Source of the DNA: Granulicella sp.
Lineage (GTDB): Bacteria; Acidobacteriota; Terriglobia; Terriglobales; Acidobacteriaceae
Direction: 5' to 3'
Length of the DNA: 64,000 nucleotides
NCBI GenBank assembly: GCA_025357875.1
Contig: JANYLK010000126.1
Location: 29,315-93,314 of the forward strand
Shown: positions 29,405 to 39,600 of the stretch, one piece after another
Position numbering within the stretch: position 1 is the stretch's first letter
Layout: every line of letters begins with the position of its first letter
Notes under the pieces: model-generated
Database searches by the model: none
Told to the model about the DNA's origin: nothing
The model's input: only the letters and a program-made list of their open reading frames with translations
Program-made: the position numbers and the translations under genes

Positions 29405-31329
29405 CTCGCTGGCTCCGCAGATGTTTTCTTCTGGCCTGAAACCGCACCCGCGTGCGCTCCACTCAAAGGCACCGGAGCGAGCACTTTACCCGTGCCGCTG
29501 CCCTCGACCACGTTGTAGATTGCGTCCACGCCGGGGAGCGCGATCTGCTCGACGACTCCGCTCGGCCAGTGAACTTCCAGTGATTCGATCTTAGCCGCCG
29601 CGCCAATTCCGAAGTGCAGACGTGGATCGGAAGACGACGCAAAACTCCCTCCGCTCACTACATCGCCTCGTTGCTTGAAGCCATTCGCCTTCAGGTAAAC
29701 CGTAGCGCCGATCGCATCACGCGGGCTCTTCGCGCCTCCCACCAGCCGCAGCCCCACCCAGTGATTCTGGTTAGCGACCACGTTGTGCAGGAAGGACGGC
29801 GTTCCATCCAGATTGTTGATGATGGCATCGATTTTGCCATCGTTGAACAGGTCGCCGAAGGCCATGCCCCGGCCGACTCCCAGCTTCGCTAGGCTCGTTC
29901 CCTCGACCGCTGGAACCAGCTCCAGCTTGCCATTGACATTGTGAAACAAGAGCGGCCGCTGCTGCCAGGTCGTGCCCCAGTTCATCTGGTCTACCTGCGG
30001 GTAGACATGCCCGTTCACTTCGATTAGATCGAGCCAACCATCGTTGTCGTAATCGAAGAACGAGGTGCCCCAGCCTAGGAATGGAATGGTAGGCTCCGCA
30101 ATACCCATCTGATAGCTCACATCGGTGAAATTTGCGTCGCCATCGTTGCGGTAGAGCGGCTTGTAGTCGTCGGAGAAGGTCGTATTGAATACATCGATCA
30201 GCCCGTTGTGGGTCAGGTCGCCGGCTGCAATACCCATCGACGCTGTCTCTCGGCCACTTTCGTTCAGGGCATAGCCGGAGGCAAAGCTCGCATCCTCGAA
30301 GGTGCCATCGCCCTTGTTCAGATAGAGGTAGTTGGGAGTCGAGTCGTCGGCAACCAAAAGATCCATCTTGCCGTCGTTGTTCACGTCGACGAACAGAGAA
30401 GCCAAGCCATAATAGGCAGCTTTATCCGCAACGCCAGCGGCAGCACTCACATCGGTGAAGGTTCCATCTCCGTTGTTGTGGAATAGATGATCCGGCTCAC
30501 CCTTTAGACCGCGCGGTCCGCACATTACCTTGACACCGCGAAACTGGCAGAAGCTATACGCTACACTCCGCGATCCCTGGGCTGGAGGATCGGCGATTTC
30601 GTAGTGAACATACCCTGGAACGAAGAGGTCCAACTTGCCGTCGCCGTCGTAGTCGCCCCATGTCGCTCCGGTCGACCAATTGCCCAACGCAACGCCAGCC
30701 TTCTCCGCCACGTCGGTAAACGTGCCGTCGTGATTGTTGTGATACAGCCGATTCTTGCCGAAGTTCGAGACATAGATATCGGGCCAGCCATCGTTGTCGT
30801 AGTCCGCGATCGCCACGCCGAAACCCCAACGGTCGTTTGCCACTCCGGCCTGCTGAGTCACGTCCGTGAACGTACCATCGCGATTGTTGTGGAAGAGCGC
30901 GGCGTGTGGCGGCGTCGCCTTGCCCGACATCGCTTCGTAGGTCGATCCATTCACCAGGTAGATGTCCATCCATCCGTCGTTGTCGTAATCGATCAGGCCG
31001 ACGCCCGAGCCCACCGTCTCCAAGATGAACTGCTTTTCGGGCGTCCCCATCTTGTGTCGCCACTTCGCCAGACCAGAACTCTCTGCGATGTCTTGAAAGA
31101 TTACCGGGCCGGTCTTAACGAAGCCGCCCGCTGTGATCGGCCGATGCTCCGGATCGAGCACCACCGCGTGCGGACCGCCCGTATTCACGCCGCCCATCGC
31201 CGCGGGCTGCGCGCCTTCCGTAGGCCTCTGCGCCTGCTGGTCGGTGGTTGATTGCGCCGCTGCAGGCAGCACAAGGCAAGCCAATAGCAGGAACGAAGAA
31301 AATCGGAAGAGCTGTTTACTGCGTCGCAT
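29401..31329 (-). CDS. CRTAC1-family protein: FG-GAP/VCBS repeats + ASPIC/UnbV
   Basis: Repeated YDNDGWxDIYVxNxG..LYHNNxDGTFTDV motifs; C-terminal HFGIGAAAKIESLEVHWPSGVVEQI; RBS ggagaag before ATG 31329; stop overlaps downstream start (ATGA). Confidence 0.93.
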   Translation of the reverse strand: MRRSKQLFRFSSFLLLACLVLPAAAQSTTDQQAQRPTEGAQPAAMGGVNTGGPHAVVLDPEHRPITAGGFVKTGPVIFQDIAESSGLAKWRHKMGTPEKQFILETVGSGVGLIDYDNDGWMDIYLVNGSTYEAMSGKATPPHAALFHNNRDGTFTDVTQQAGVANDRWGFGVAIADYDNDGWPDIYVSNFGKNRLYHNNHDGTFTDVAEKAGVALGNWSTGATWGDYDGDGKLDLFVPGYVHYEIADPPAQGSRSVAYSFCQFRGVKVMCGPRGLKGEPDHLFHNNGDGTFTDVSAAAGVADKAAYYGLASLFVDVNNDGKMDLLVADDSTPNYLYLNKGDGTFEDASFASGYALNESGRETASMGIAAGDLTHNGLIDVFNTTFSDDYKPLYRNDGDANFTDVSYQMGIAEPTIPFLGWGTSFFDYDNDGWLDLIEVNGHVYPQVDQMNWGTTWQQRPLLFHNVNGKLELVPAVEGTSLAKLGVGRGMAFGDLFNDGKIDAIINNLDGTPSFLHNVVANQNHWVGLRLVGGAKSPRDAIGATVYLKANGFKQRGDVVSGGSFASSSDPRLHFGIGAAAKIESLEVHWPSGVVEQIALPGVDAIYNVVEGSGTGKVLAPVPLSGAHAGAVSGQKKTSAEPAR

Positions 31330-31525
31330 GTTTACTTCTCCACCGGCACTTGCACCGGCGTTTGAACCGGCACGCCTGTTTGCCGGCGCAGGCTGGTCCG
31401 GCTCGTCTATTGTTAGCATTTTGTCCGTACTGACGTCATCCACCTTTTGATTGATACCGCTGGGCCATAAAATCTCAACTGACTTTACCATCACATCGCT
31501 GCCCAGGCCAAAGTGCTATCCATGC
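31330..31525 (-). pseudogene. C-terminal ASPIC/UnbV tail of a lost upstream CRTAC1 gene
   Basis: Minus strand reads *HFGLGSDVMVKSVEILWPSGINQKVDDVSTDKMLTIDEPDQ in frame with, and upstream of, the intact CRTAC1 gene; no FG-GAP body precedes it. Confidence 0.8.
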
Positions 31526-31547
31526 GGTGGCGCCCAAACCTCCATTG

Positions 31548-32729
31548 TCACTTAACATCCTCGTCGAGCCGGGCCGATGGCCAACCATCCTCCCATCCCA
31601 CCGTCGAAATGTGCAGCGCCGGCCGGCCGTTCTCTGCGCTGTAAGCATGAAACACAAGTATGTCTTTATCAGCAGTATGCAGCAAAGACCCTCCGCCGGG
31701 CCCAAGCCACTTCCCATTCGCGCTCAGCAATGGGGATCCGCCACCCTCCAGCATCGGCTTGCCATCGCGATCCGCATAGGGCCCAGTCACGTTTTTTGAG
31801 CGACCAACCGTCGTCCGGTAGGTGCTCTTCAGCCCGCGGCAACACAGGTCCCACGACACGAACAGGTAGTAGAAATCCCCGTGGCGAAGGATGAACGGCG
31901 CCTCAATTGCCTCAGTGCCAGGCGGCAGATCGGGATTGCGCGGAGTCACCGAAGCCGTCTTCGCTCGCGCTGCCAGCGAATATTGTCGGGTGTCCTTCGC
32001 CGACAGCAGACCGGTCTTACGGTCGAGGTGCCGCATCTTGATTCCCGTCCAGAAGCTGCCAAAGGCAAGCCATGCTTCACCTTTCTCATCGAGAATCAAG
32101 TTCGGATCGATCGCATTGAAATCCTCTTGTTCGGTGGAACGAAGCACGAGTCCGCGGTCCACCCATTTCGATCTCTCACTCGTCGAGTCAAGGGTCTCGT
32201 TAGTGGCCAGCGCAATCCCCGAGGTGTTCTTCCCGAAGACCGAAAATGAGTAATACAAGTGGTACAGCCCATCAAAGTAGGAGATGTCGGGAGCCCAGAG
32301 GTCCTTTGTCTGCGGACTTATGTCGTGAATCCAGGTTGGAACCGTGTCAAACACATGTCCGCATCGAGTCCACTGATGCAGATCAGGGGAGCATCTGATC
32401 GGAAACTGTCCGATCGGCGCTGGCCGAGCTACGCCTGAATCAGTCGCTGATCCCGGGGGGGCACTGACGCCGGGTTGGCCGGATGACGCAGCGTTTCCCG
32501 GTGGGGCCGACGCTCCCAACGGTCTAGGCGGATAAGCCGCTCCTGTAGCGAAGACGTAGTACGTGCCGTGATCGAAGCCAATAGATGGATCGTGTGTTCC
32601 GGCAATATCGCCCGACAACTCGAGCGCCTGCGGTGTCTCCGCAGCCTTCTGACCAACAGCGCCAGTGAACGCGAAGATTCCCAGGATGACTACGGCTGCT
32701 GAGCTGCAGTGTTGGTGTGAATTTTTCAT
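31548..32729 (-). CDS. GH43-like arabinanase with Pro/Gly/Ala-rich internal insert
   Basis: THDPSIGFDHGTYYVFATG, LWAPDISYFDGLYHLYYSFSVFG, NAIDPNLIL, AIEAPFILRHGDFYYLFVSWDLCCRG; insert PPRPLGASAPPGNAASSGQPGVSAPPGSATDSGVARPAP. Confidence 0.9.
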   Translation of the reverse strand: MKNSHQHCSSAAVVILGIFAFTGAVGQKAAETPQALELSGDIAGTHDPSIGFDHGTYYVFATGAAYPPRPLGASAPPGNAASSGQPGVSAPPGSATDSGVARPAPIGQFPIRCSPDLHQWTRCGHVFDTVPTWIHDISPQTKDLWAPDISYFDGLYHLYYSFSVFGKNTSGIALATNETLDSTSERSKWVDRGLVLRSTEQEDFNAIDPNLILDEKGEAWLAFGSFWTGIKMRHLDRKTGLLSAKDTRQYSLAARAKTASVTPRNPDLPPGTEAIEAPFILRHGDFYYLFVSWDLCCRGLKSTYRTTVGRSKNVTGPYADRDGKPMLEGGGSPLLSANGKWLGPGGGSLLHTADKDILVFHAYSAENGRPALHISTVGWEDGWPSARLDEDVK

Positions 32730-32805
32730 CGTGTCTCCCGGGATAGCGATTGTCATCCCTGTTGCTTCGTCCGCGCTCACGCCGCTGATCGGCCAGTCAG
32801 ACCCG

Positions 32806-33300
32806 CTAATTGCCACCATCCGCATCGGTAGGAATCTGCTCCTCGCGGGGTAATTGCCGATGGTTGTCTATCTTGCTCGCTCGCTTGTCAGCCTGCATCT
32901 TTTCCGCCGCATCCCGCAACATGCGGAATTGTGCCAGCGCAGCGTTCGCCTCGCCCATACGGTGCATCCGGCGATATACACGGGCAGCTGATAGAAGGCT
33001 AGCGTGTTCAGCGTCGTGTCGCCTCTGGCGATACTCGGACGTTGCAGGTTAGCGATTCTGGCTGCATCTTGCGCAGGATCCACCTGCGCTCGCCCCAGAT
33101 AATAGTATGTACTCTCAAAAGCCTAGCTTGAGTTGCATCGCTTGCTCCAGCAACGACACCGCTTGCTGCCATCGCCCCAAACACAGACTTCTGCTAATCC
33201 AGATCATTTGGCGGGAGTTCCGCGTCTCCTCGCCGACCAGTATAGTGCAACGTTTCATGCCCATCCGCGATCGAAAGGCTGGCAAACGGTGAAAGCCTGC
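32806..33300 (-). pseudogene. TPR-repeat protein remnant
   Basis: SLCLGRWQQAVSLLEQAMQLKLGF* then ESTYYYLGRAQVDPAQDAARIAN then (other frame) ARVYRRMHRMGEANAALAQFRMLRDAAEKMQADKRA. Confidence 0.7.
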
Positions 33301-33392
33301 CTGCCCTATTGTTGATTGATCAATGGTCAATAATGAATCTTCAACACCAACTAAACGTTTCGCGGTCCGATCAACAGCCGCTATCGAGATTC

Positions 33393-36266
33393 TCAGAACT
33401 CGTAGTCGAGTGAGAACTGGATACGACGGGCCGCGGAGGTGCCAATTGGACGATTGAACGTTTGCTGCGCCACGGCGTCTGAGCCGTAGGCCGTGCTCAT
33501 CAGCGAGACATTGCGATGATTCAACAAATTGAATGCCTCGGCAACGAGGTCGAGATGGCCATGGCCGAGCGCGACCATTTTGATAACGCGCAAGTCCAAA
33601 TCGACGCTGAGTGGTGTCGAAAGAGAATTCCGCGCATACCCGATTGGGCGAGCTGCGAAGGGGTAAATATGTTCGCGATTGCTGTCAAGCCCAATAATCG
33701 GATGTTCACGAAAACCGCTTGCGACGTTAAGGATGGGCGCAAACTCAAGTCCGGTAAGTAGACGAATTAACTTGCCGGGGTTGGCGTTGGCGGCTGCATC
33801 CTGAGGGTCGTTTAAGTCCGGGCCAATCAGCCAAAGTCCACTCAGGGTGAGGCGATGTGGCTGATCCTGCAGAGATGGTGCTCGTTCTACTAGGAGATCA
33901 TACGGGTTCTGTGGCTGCTCGCTGTCAAAGGATGCGTCGTCCAGAGTCTTTGAGAAGGTGTAGCCAGCGAGGAGTTGAAAATCGTTCGTGAATTGACGGT
34001 TGAGCGTAACCGTTGCTCCGTCGTAATTTGATCCCGCCGAACTGGCAAACTGGTTGATCGCATCATAGGCAGGGTTGAGGCGCAGTGGCGAGAAGACCAG
34101 GGTTCCGAGCTGTTGCGGTTTCGGAACACTGACCCCAAGGCTCGCTGCATTTTGCAAAGTCAACCGAGCGGGTTGGGCGAGGTTCGTGTTCGTCGTGCGT
34201 CCAAGGTGGACTCCGTGAACGTACTGGTACTCGGCCTTGAGGGTGGTCCTAAGAGGCAGAGCTAGTTCAGCGCTAAACGAGGCGACTTCGCTATAAGGAT
34301 TTTGGAGGGCTTGCTGCACGGTCCAGATACTCGGAGCCACGGATGTGAGCGACTGCCGCGGCCTGGCCCCGGTGCGATAGAGAGTGGTCGCCGCTGTGTC
34401 TTCCAGTATTTGGCTAAAGCCACGACTGCCATCCAGTTGCAGAAGTCGATCGACGGTCGACAGCAGATAGCGGTCATAGAAGATCCCGAATCCAGACCGG
34501 AGAACGAGGGACTTGCCAGGCATCCACGCGACACCAACCCGAGGGCTGAAGTTCAGGGCATGCTGAGGAAGATTCCCGGGGAGGTGATTGTCCTCGTACC
34601 GGATACCGAGGTCAATCGCCAGGCTGCGGGCGGTGGTCCAATGATCTTGCACGTACGCCTTAGACCGATATCCTGTGAAGTTTGAATTGGGAGCGCTGTA
34701 GAAGGATTGAATGAAAAAATCCGGCGCCGCGGCGGTGAATGCGCTGAGAGTCGAGAAAACGAAGAACCCGCGACTTCCATCCAGCACCTGGGCACGCAGA
34801 GACACGCGGTCAATCCCTGAACCAGCTTGAATGAGATGATGCCCTCTTTGAAGCATCGCGGCTTCCTCAAATTCAAGATGCGTCTCGAATCGCCGGCTGT
34901 TGCCCTGATACGGAGTCCCAAATAGCGCAACTCCCGGGATGAGCACCCCAGGGAACACTGCCGTCCCTGTGCGCTCGACTGCTTTTCGCTGCGAAATCTC
35001 AAAGCTGAACTTGTTGAGAAACTCGCTCGAGAGGTTTGAGGTCAGAGTTCCGTTGATACTGTTGTCCGCGGTAAACGACGAGCCACGCGCCGAGCGGTCA
35101 GAGAGTTCGTCAGTGTTATATGCGTCTGCCACATTGCGGGAGTTGGTGAAGGCGTACCGCACCATGGCGGATTGGTGAGCCGAAAAGATACTGTCCAGCC
35201 TCCCGGAGACCTCGGCCTCTTGATCTGTTGTGGGAAAGAAGCCTGTCTGCAGCGTAAGTCCCTGGACTGGCCCTGGCCGCTGAAGTGCAATGTTCAACTG
35301 GCTGATGGTCGCCTGATTGAGATCGTTCGCATCTTCGCCGCGAGCCAGTTCCTGTTCGGCAGCTGCGTAGTAGAACGTCTTGTTTCGCTGAATCGCTCCA
35401 CCCAGCGCCACTCCAGCTCGAAAACGATTTTCGTCAGGCTTGTACGGGTAAATCCCGAGTGGCGGGGTGCTGTTCAGTGCGCCGTTCTGCTCGAAGATGA
35501 AGGCGTCTCCATGCCTTTGGTTCATGCCTTCGCGGGTCTGCACGTCGATGGAGCCGCCCGCGGCGCCTCCGGACTCGGCTGAAAATCCGTGATTCACAAT
35601 CTGAAAATCGCTGATTGCTTCCGGGGAAAGCTGAGTGCGGCTACTCCCCGTGAACTCGTCGTCGTCGGAGACACCATCGATATGAACGGAATTACTGGAT
35701 GGACGCAGGCCACCGAATCCAAAGCCGCCGTTACTTTGAGAAGTAGTCTCCTGCGAAAACACCGGATTAGCGGGTGTGGCCTGTGGCGACAGCAGGACGA
35801 AGGTCAGGTAATTGCGATTCGAGATCGGAAGTTCTTCGACGCGATCACGATCGATATTGACGACAGACGAGGTTTGGGTAGTGTCAAAAGAGGACTGCCC
35901 TGCACTGACGTTTACCGTTTGACTGGTTCCCGCGATCGCAAGAGTAAATGTCAGTTGACTGTTTCGCCCCACAGCCACCGTAACAGCGGTATGGGTGGCC
36001 ATCGCAAAGCCCGGCGACGAAGCACGAACGGTAAACATCCCGCTTGGTATATCGAGGAGCGAAAATATTCCTTCGGGACTTGCAATCTTCACTCGCTCAA
36101 AGCCATCTTCACCCGAAACCGTAATGGCGGCTCCGGAAAGCGGGCGGCCATCTGTCATAACGACAGAACCAGAAATCATGCCGCTCTGACCCAGTTGCGC
36201 GTACAAAGGAATGACAGCGGTGAAGAAAGAGCCGACGCACAGCAATACGAACTCGATACGAAACAT
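33393..36266 (-). CDS. Oar-like TonB-dependent receptor
   Basis: ISGSVVMTDGRPLSGAAITVSG..; RVEELPISNRNYLTFVLLSPQATP, VHIDGVSDDDEFTG plug; C-terminal barrel ending RRIQFSLDYEF. Confidence 0.92.
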   Translation of the reverse strand: MFRIEFVLLCVGSFFTAVIPLYAQLGQSGMISGSVVMTDGRPLSGAAITVSGEDGFERVKIASPEGIFSLLDIPSGMFTVRASSPGFAMATHTAVTVAVGRNSQLTFTLAIAGTSQTVNVSAGQSSFDTTQTSSVVNIDRDRVEELPISNRNYLTFVLLSPQATPANPVFSQETTSQSNGGFGFGGLRPSSNSVHIDGVSDDDEFTGSSRTQLSPEAISDFQIVNHGFSAESGGAAGGSIDVQTREGMNQRHGDAFIFEQNGALNSTPPLGIYPYKPDENRFRAGVALGGAIQRNKTFYYAAAEQELARGEDANDLNQATISQLNIALQRPGPVQGLTLQTGFFPTTDQEAEVSGRLDSIFSAHQSAMVRYAFTNSRNVADAYNTDELSDRSARGSSFTADNSINGTLTSNLSSEFLNKFSFEISQRKAVERTGTAVFPGVLIPGVALFGTPYQGNSRRFETHLEFEEAAMLQRGHHLIQAGSGIDRVSLRAQVLDGSRGFFVFSTLSAFTAAAPDFFIQSFYSAPNSNFTGYRSKAYVQDHWTTARSLAIDLGIRYEDNHLPGNLPQHALNFSPRVGVAWMPGKSLVLRSGFGIFYDRYLLSTVDRLLQLDGSRGFSQILEDTAATTLYRTGARPRQSLTSVAPSIWTVQQALQNPYSEVASFSAELALPLRTTLKAEYQYVHGVHLGRTTNTNLAQPARLTLQNAASLGVSVPKPQQLGTLVFSPLRLNPAYDAINQFASSAGSNYDGATVTLNRQFTNDFQLLAGYTFSKTLDDASFDSEQPQNPYDLLVERAPSLQDQPHRLTLSGLWLIGPDLNDPQDAAANANPGKLIRLLTGLEFAPILNVASGFREHPIIGLDSNREHIYPFAARPIGYARNSLSTPLSVDLDLRVIKMVALGHGHLDLVAEAFNLLNHRNVSLMSTAYGSDAVAQQTFNRPIGTSAARRIQFSLDYEF

Positions 36267-36636
36267 GGAGGAGAATCTCCGGGAGGCAAAAGGAAGCGTG
36301 GTCCATGGTTGCTGGGCAGTGGAAGATGGTGGCAGCTCGAATCGCACAGTCCGCTCGTTGAGGAGTATCCTGCCGGTTGGTGTGCGGCGGTACTGTGTGT
36401 TCTGGTACTCGATGAGTTTACTTTGGAGCGGCAGGTGTGATTCGGATGTTGCCCATCTTCATATCGCCCGGCATGCCTTTCATCTTCGTCATCCGAACCG
36501 CAAGGTTGGCAAGCATGTCTACGCAACGCACACCCACCACCACCCCGCTTTTACGGAACTACGACGCCAAGTTCGCACTGCATAGTGTCACAAAATCGAT
36601 TTGCTTCGCATGTCAGGACCTTAGTCCGGCGGCCGG

Positions 36637-39600
36637 CTACGGTGCCGGAGGCGGGGCGACGCCAACGATCCTGACCCGTGAACCGAACCGCTTGAAATCG
36701 CGGAACTCTATTTCGTTCAGCAGAGCCTCGTGCTTGCCCTGCCGGATGCTGACCGCCGCGTGGATCGGCATGAGATAGTCGTGCCCGTTGACGGCGATGT
36801 AGTCGTAGTCGACCGCAAGCGAGGAAGCATGGATCGAGAAGTTCCGAGGGATTTCGTCGGCCTCGAGGGTGATTCTGCGGACCCCGAAAGTGGCCGAATC
36901 GATGTAGACATTGCCGTGGAAAGCCACGTTTAGCTGGCTATTGTTACTGCCGGTCAAACCGTAGTTAGAGTTCTCCTGCCGAACCCTGTAACTGAAGACC
37001 TGCGCCTTTCCTGAGCCGAGAATGTCCGTCTCCTTCCACTGAAACTCCGCCTTTGCGTCAGGTTGGAATACGGCGCTGAGGACGCCGCCGAACTGGCCAT
37101 GCGAGCTCATGCCCTTGAGATCGTCCGGCGCAATGCTGCTGCGTTCGCCGTTAGCCTGCAGCATGGTTCGGGACTCGATGCGATCCTGAAACTTGAGTAG
37201 CTGCGCCACCTGGTCCTTATGCTTCCACTCGCCGCTGCCCGAGGAATTGGTCGAACGAGTCGTGACTTCGACACAGTAAAAGTTTGGCAGTGACTCAGCA
37301 TAGTGAAGCGCCCTAACTCTTGCGCCGTCGATGATCGACGTGATTTCGCCGGGCGGCGGAGCGGGAACAGGGTCCACGGGAGAGGTGATGACAAGCTTGC
37401 TCGGCGACAACGCAGCGATGCCGGGGAGATTGGCATCGTCCGCAGAATCGTCAGGGGCGCTCCCGGGAACCGTGGGTTTCGCACCGTCGGCGCTGGCCAA
37501 CTCGGTACCGTGAATGATGAAGGTGAGAGTACGAAGTGTAGACTTGGTCCCCTGTGTCAGGACAGCTGCCACCTCATATTTTCCCGGCGAGAGCGAACGG
37601 GCCTGCATGGTCGCGAGGTAGGGTACGGCGGTGGCGGCACCTGCGTCGGAACGGACGGGCAGGAGCATTCGACCAACGGACTTTCCATTCTTGTGCACCT
37701 GCATCTCCAGCTTGATAGCGTCGCCGCCGTCGCCGGGATGGATGATGAAGAAGAAGGAGATGTCTTTGGCATCGCGCGCGACTTCGCCCGAAAGATTGGG
37801 TACCACTTTGGCATTGCCATAACGCAAGGGCTCAAGGGGGTCGGCGTCGATGCGGAACGGGTCGGTACGCCGAACCAGGGCCATGTCGCTGAGACCGAGC
37901 CCGATGGGGTTGGCAGGGACTTCGAAGTTGATGCGCTGGGCGCCGGCCTTCTGGCTGTTGTGATCGAGGATTGCGGTCTCTAGAACATAGTGGCCGGGAG
38001 GAGCAACGAAGTGGCGTTGGAGAGTTACGACCTCAGCCTGGGTCGCTTGCAGGGACTCGATGGCGCCGCGGCGGGGAATGTCCTCGGAGAAGTGGTCGAT
38101 GACCGTGCCTGCCGTGTTTTTAATCTGCGCGACGATCGAGAGGTGAAGGGAGTAAAGCCTGGTGTTGGTGTCTTCCCGGACCTCGACTCCGGACAGCGGC
38201 GCTTCGATAACGAGGGTGTTGACATTCCCGTCGACGAGTTGGCCCATGCGGAGGACTCCAGCGCGGAACTGGAGGTCGTTGGGGAGCTGCTCGGCTTCAA
38301 GGAGCTTGAGCAGCGGAACTTCGAACGGCTTGACGGTGGAAACCGAGCCAGGCGCGAGCGCAAAGTAGCCGGCACGGTAGCGAAGGACGATATTCTTACG
38401 GAGCGAGGCGACATGCACAGGGCGGAAGCTGCCATCGTAGTCCGCGATGGCAGGAACAAAAGTTGCCTCGTAGTATGTGGTCATATCGTCGCCAAGGCGT
38501 TTGAGGGGCTTCTTTAGATTGTCCCCGCCGACGATGTAGGCTCCTCCGGTATTTGAAGCCAGAGTGCCGAGCGGGCTGCTGGTTCCGGAGAGGCCCTCGG
38601 ACTCGATACGCCCGGCCTGGTCGATGGCCGCATTAAATGTGCCTTGACTGGTTGGCTCAGTAGATCCCCGGCCGCCCGCCGCCCTGGCAGCCGCCGTAAG
38701 AGAGCCAACGGAGGGGGCGATCGCAACGGACGCCAACAGCTTGTTGCTGGAGCGCTCGTCCAGGGCGCTGAGGTCGACAATGTAGAAGGTCACTCCGGAG
38801 CGATTTGCCTCGCCAACAACCGAGCTGACCATGTCGACTGCGTTGGAATCCATCTGAAAGCCTTGAGTGAAGTAGATGACGACCTTGCGGCCAGCGATCT
38901 CGCGCTGGGTCCGGGCCAGAGCCAGCAGACCGGCGAGCGTTGGTTGGCTGTTCTGGTCCTGGATGACACGCTGCGATTCCATGAGGCCGGCGAGCAGCAC
39001 TTTTGCCAGAGCGCGGTCGGTGGCGGGAACGGTGTTACCTGAGGCGTCGGCACCGGTCTGTGCGACTGCCTGTAGATCCTTCTCAGGGCCAGCGGAGTTC
39101 CCGGGATCGCCCGGCTTATCCTGTACGGTAGCCATAACCACCGCTTTGTCGATTTCGGCGCGGTCGGAGGTGAATGTGTGCAACAAGCGGAGGCGGCTAC
39201 CGACGTTCAGGACTGCGAATGACGAGCCTTCGGGGATTGCCTTGATGATCCTGGGTGCGATGTCACGGGCGTTCTTGTCGCCGGCCGAGTCGAGCCTGCC
39301 GAAGACCAGGGTCACCTTGCGCACGTTCGTTGGATCATCTTTGATGAGATGGAGGTTGGTCAGCTTGACGGTAGTTCCACCGTCGGTGACGGCGATCTGC
39401 GACGGCTGGAGATCCAGAATGGGGCGACCTTTCTCGTCGTGAACGAGGAGATCGAGAGACACTTCTTCGGCGTTGACGGCAATCGCAGCAGCGACAGGCC
39501 CCGGAGGAACTGGCGCCTGGCCGTGCGCATTGCAGTCCACAAGAAACATGGCGAGTACTGCAGTTGAAAGCCGTAGCAGTATCTCGCGAGTGGGTCGCGG

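Noticed and set aside
29980-30990. Recurrent ccatcgttgtcgtaatc-like DNA repeats
   Set aside because: Explained by codon-level conservation of the YDNDG FG-GAP/VCBS repeats in the CRTAC1 protein, not an independent DNA repeat.
31330-31494. N-terminal extension of the intact CRTAC1 ORF (start at 31494)
   Set aside because: A strong RBS (ggagaag) and signal peptide start at 31329; the extension is an ASPIC/UnbV tail from a lost gene, not part of the protein.
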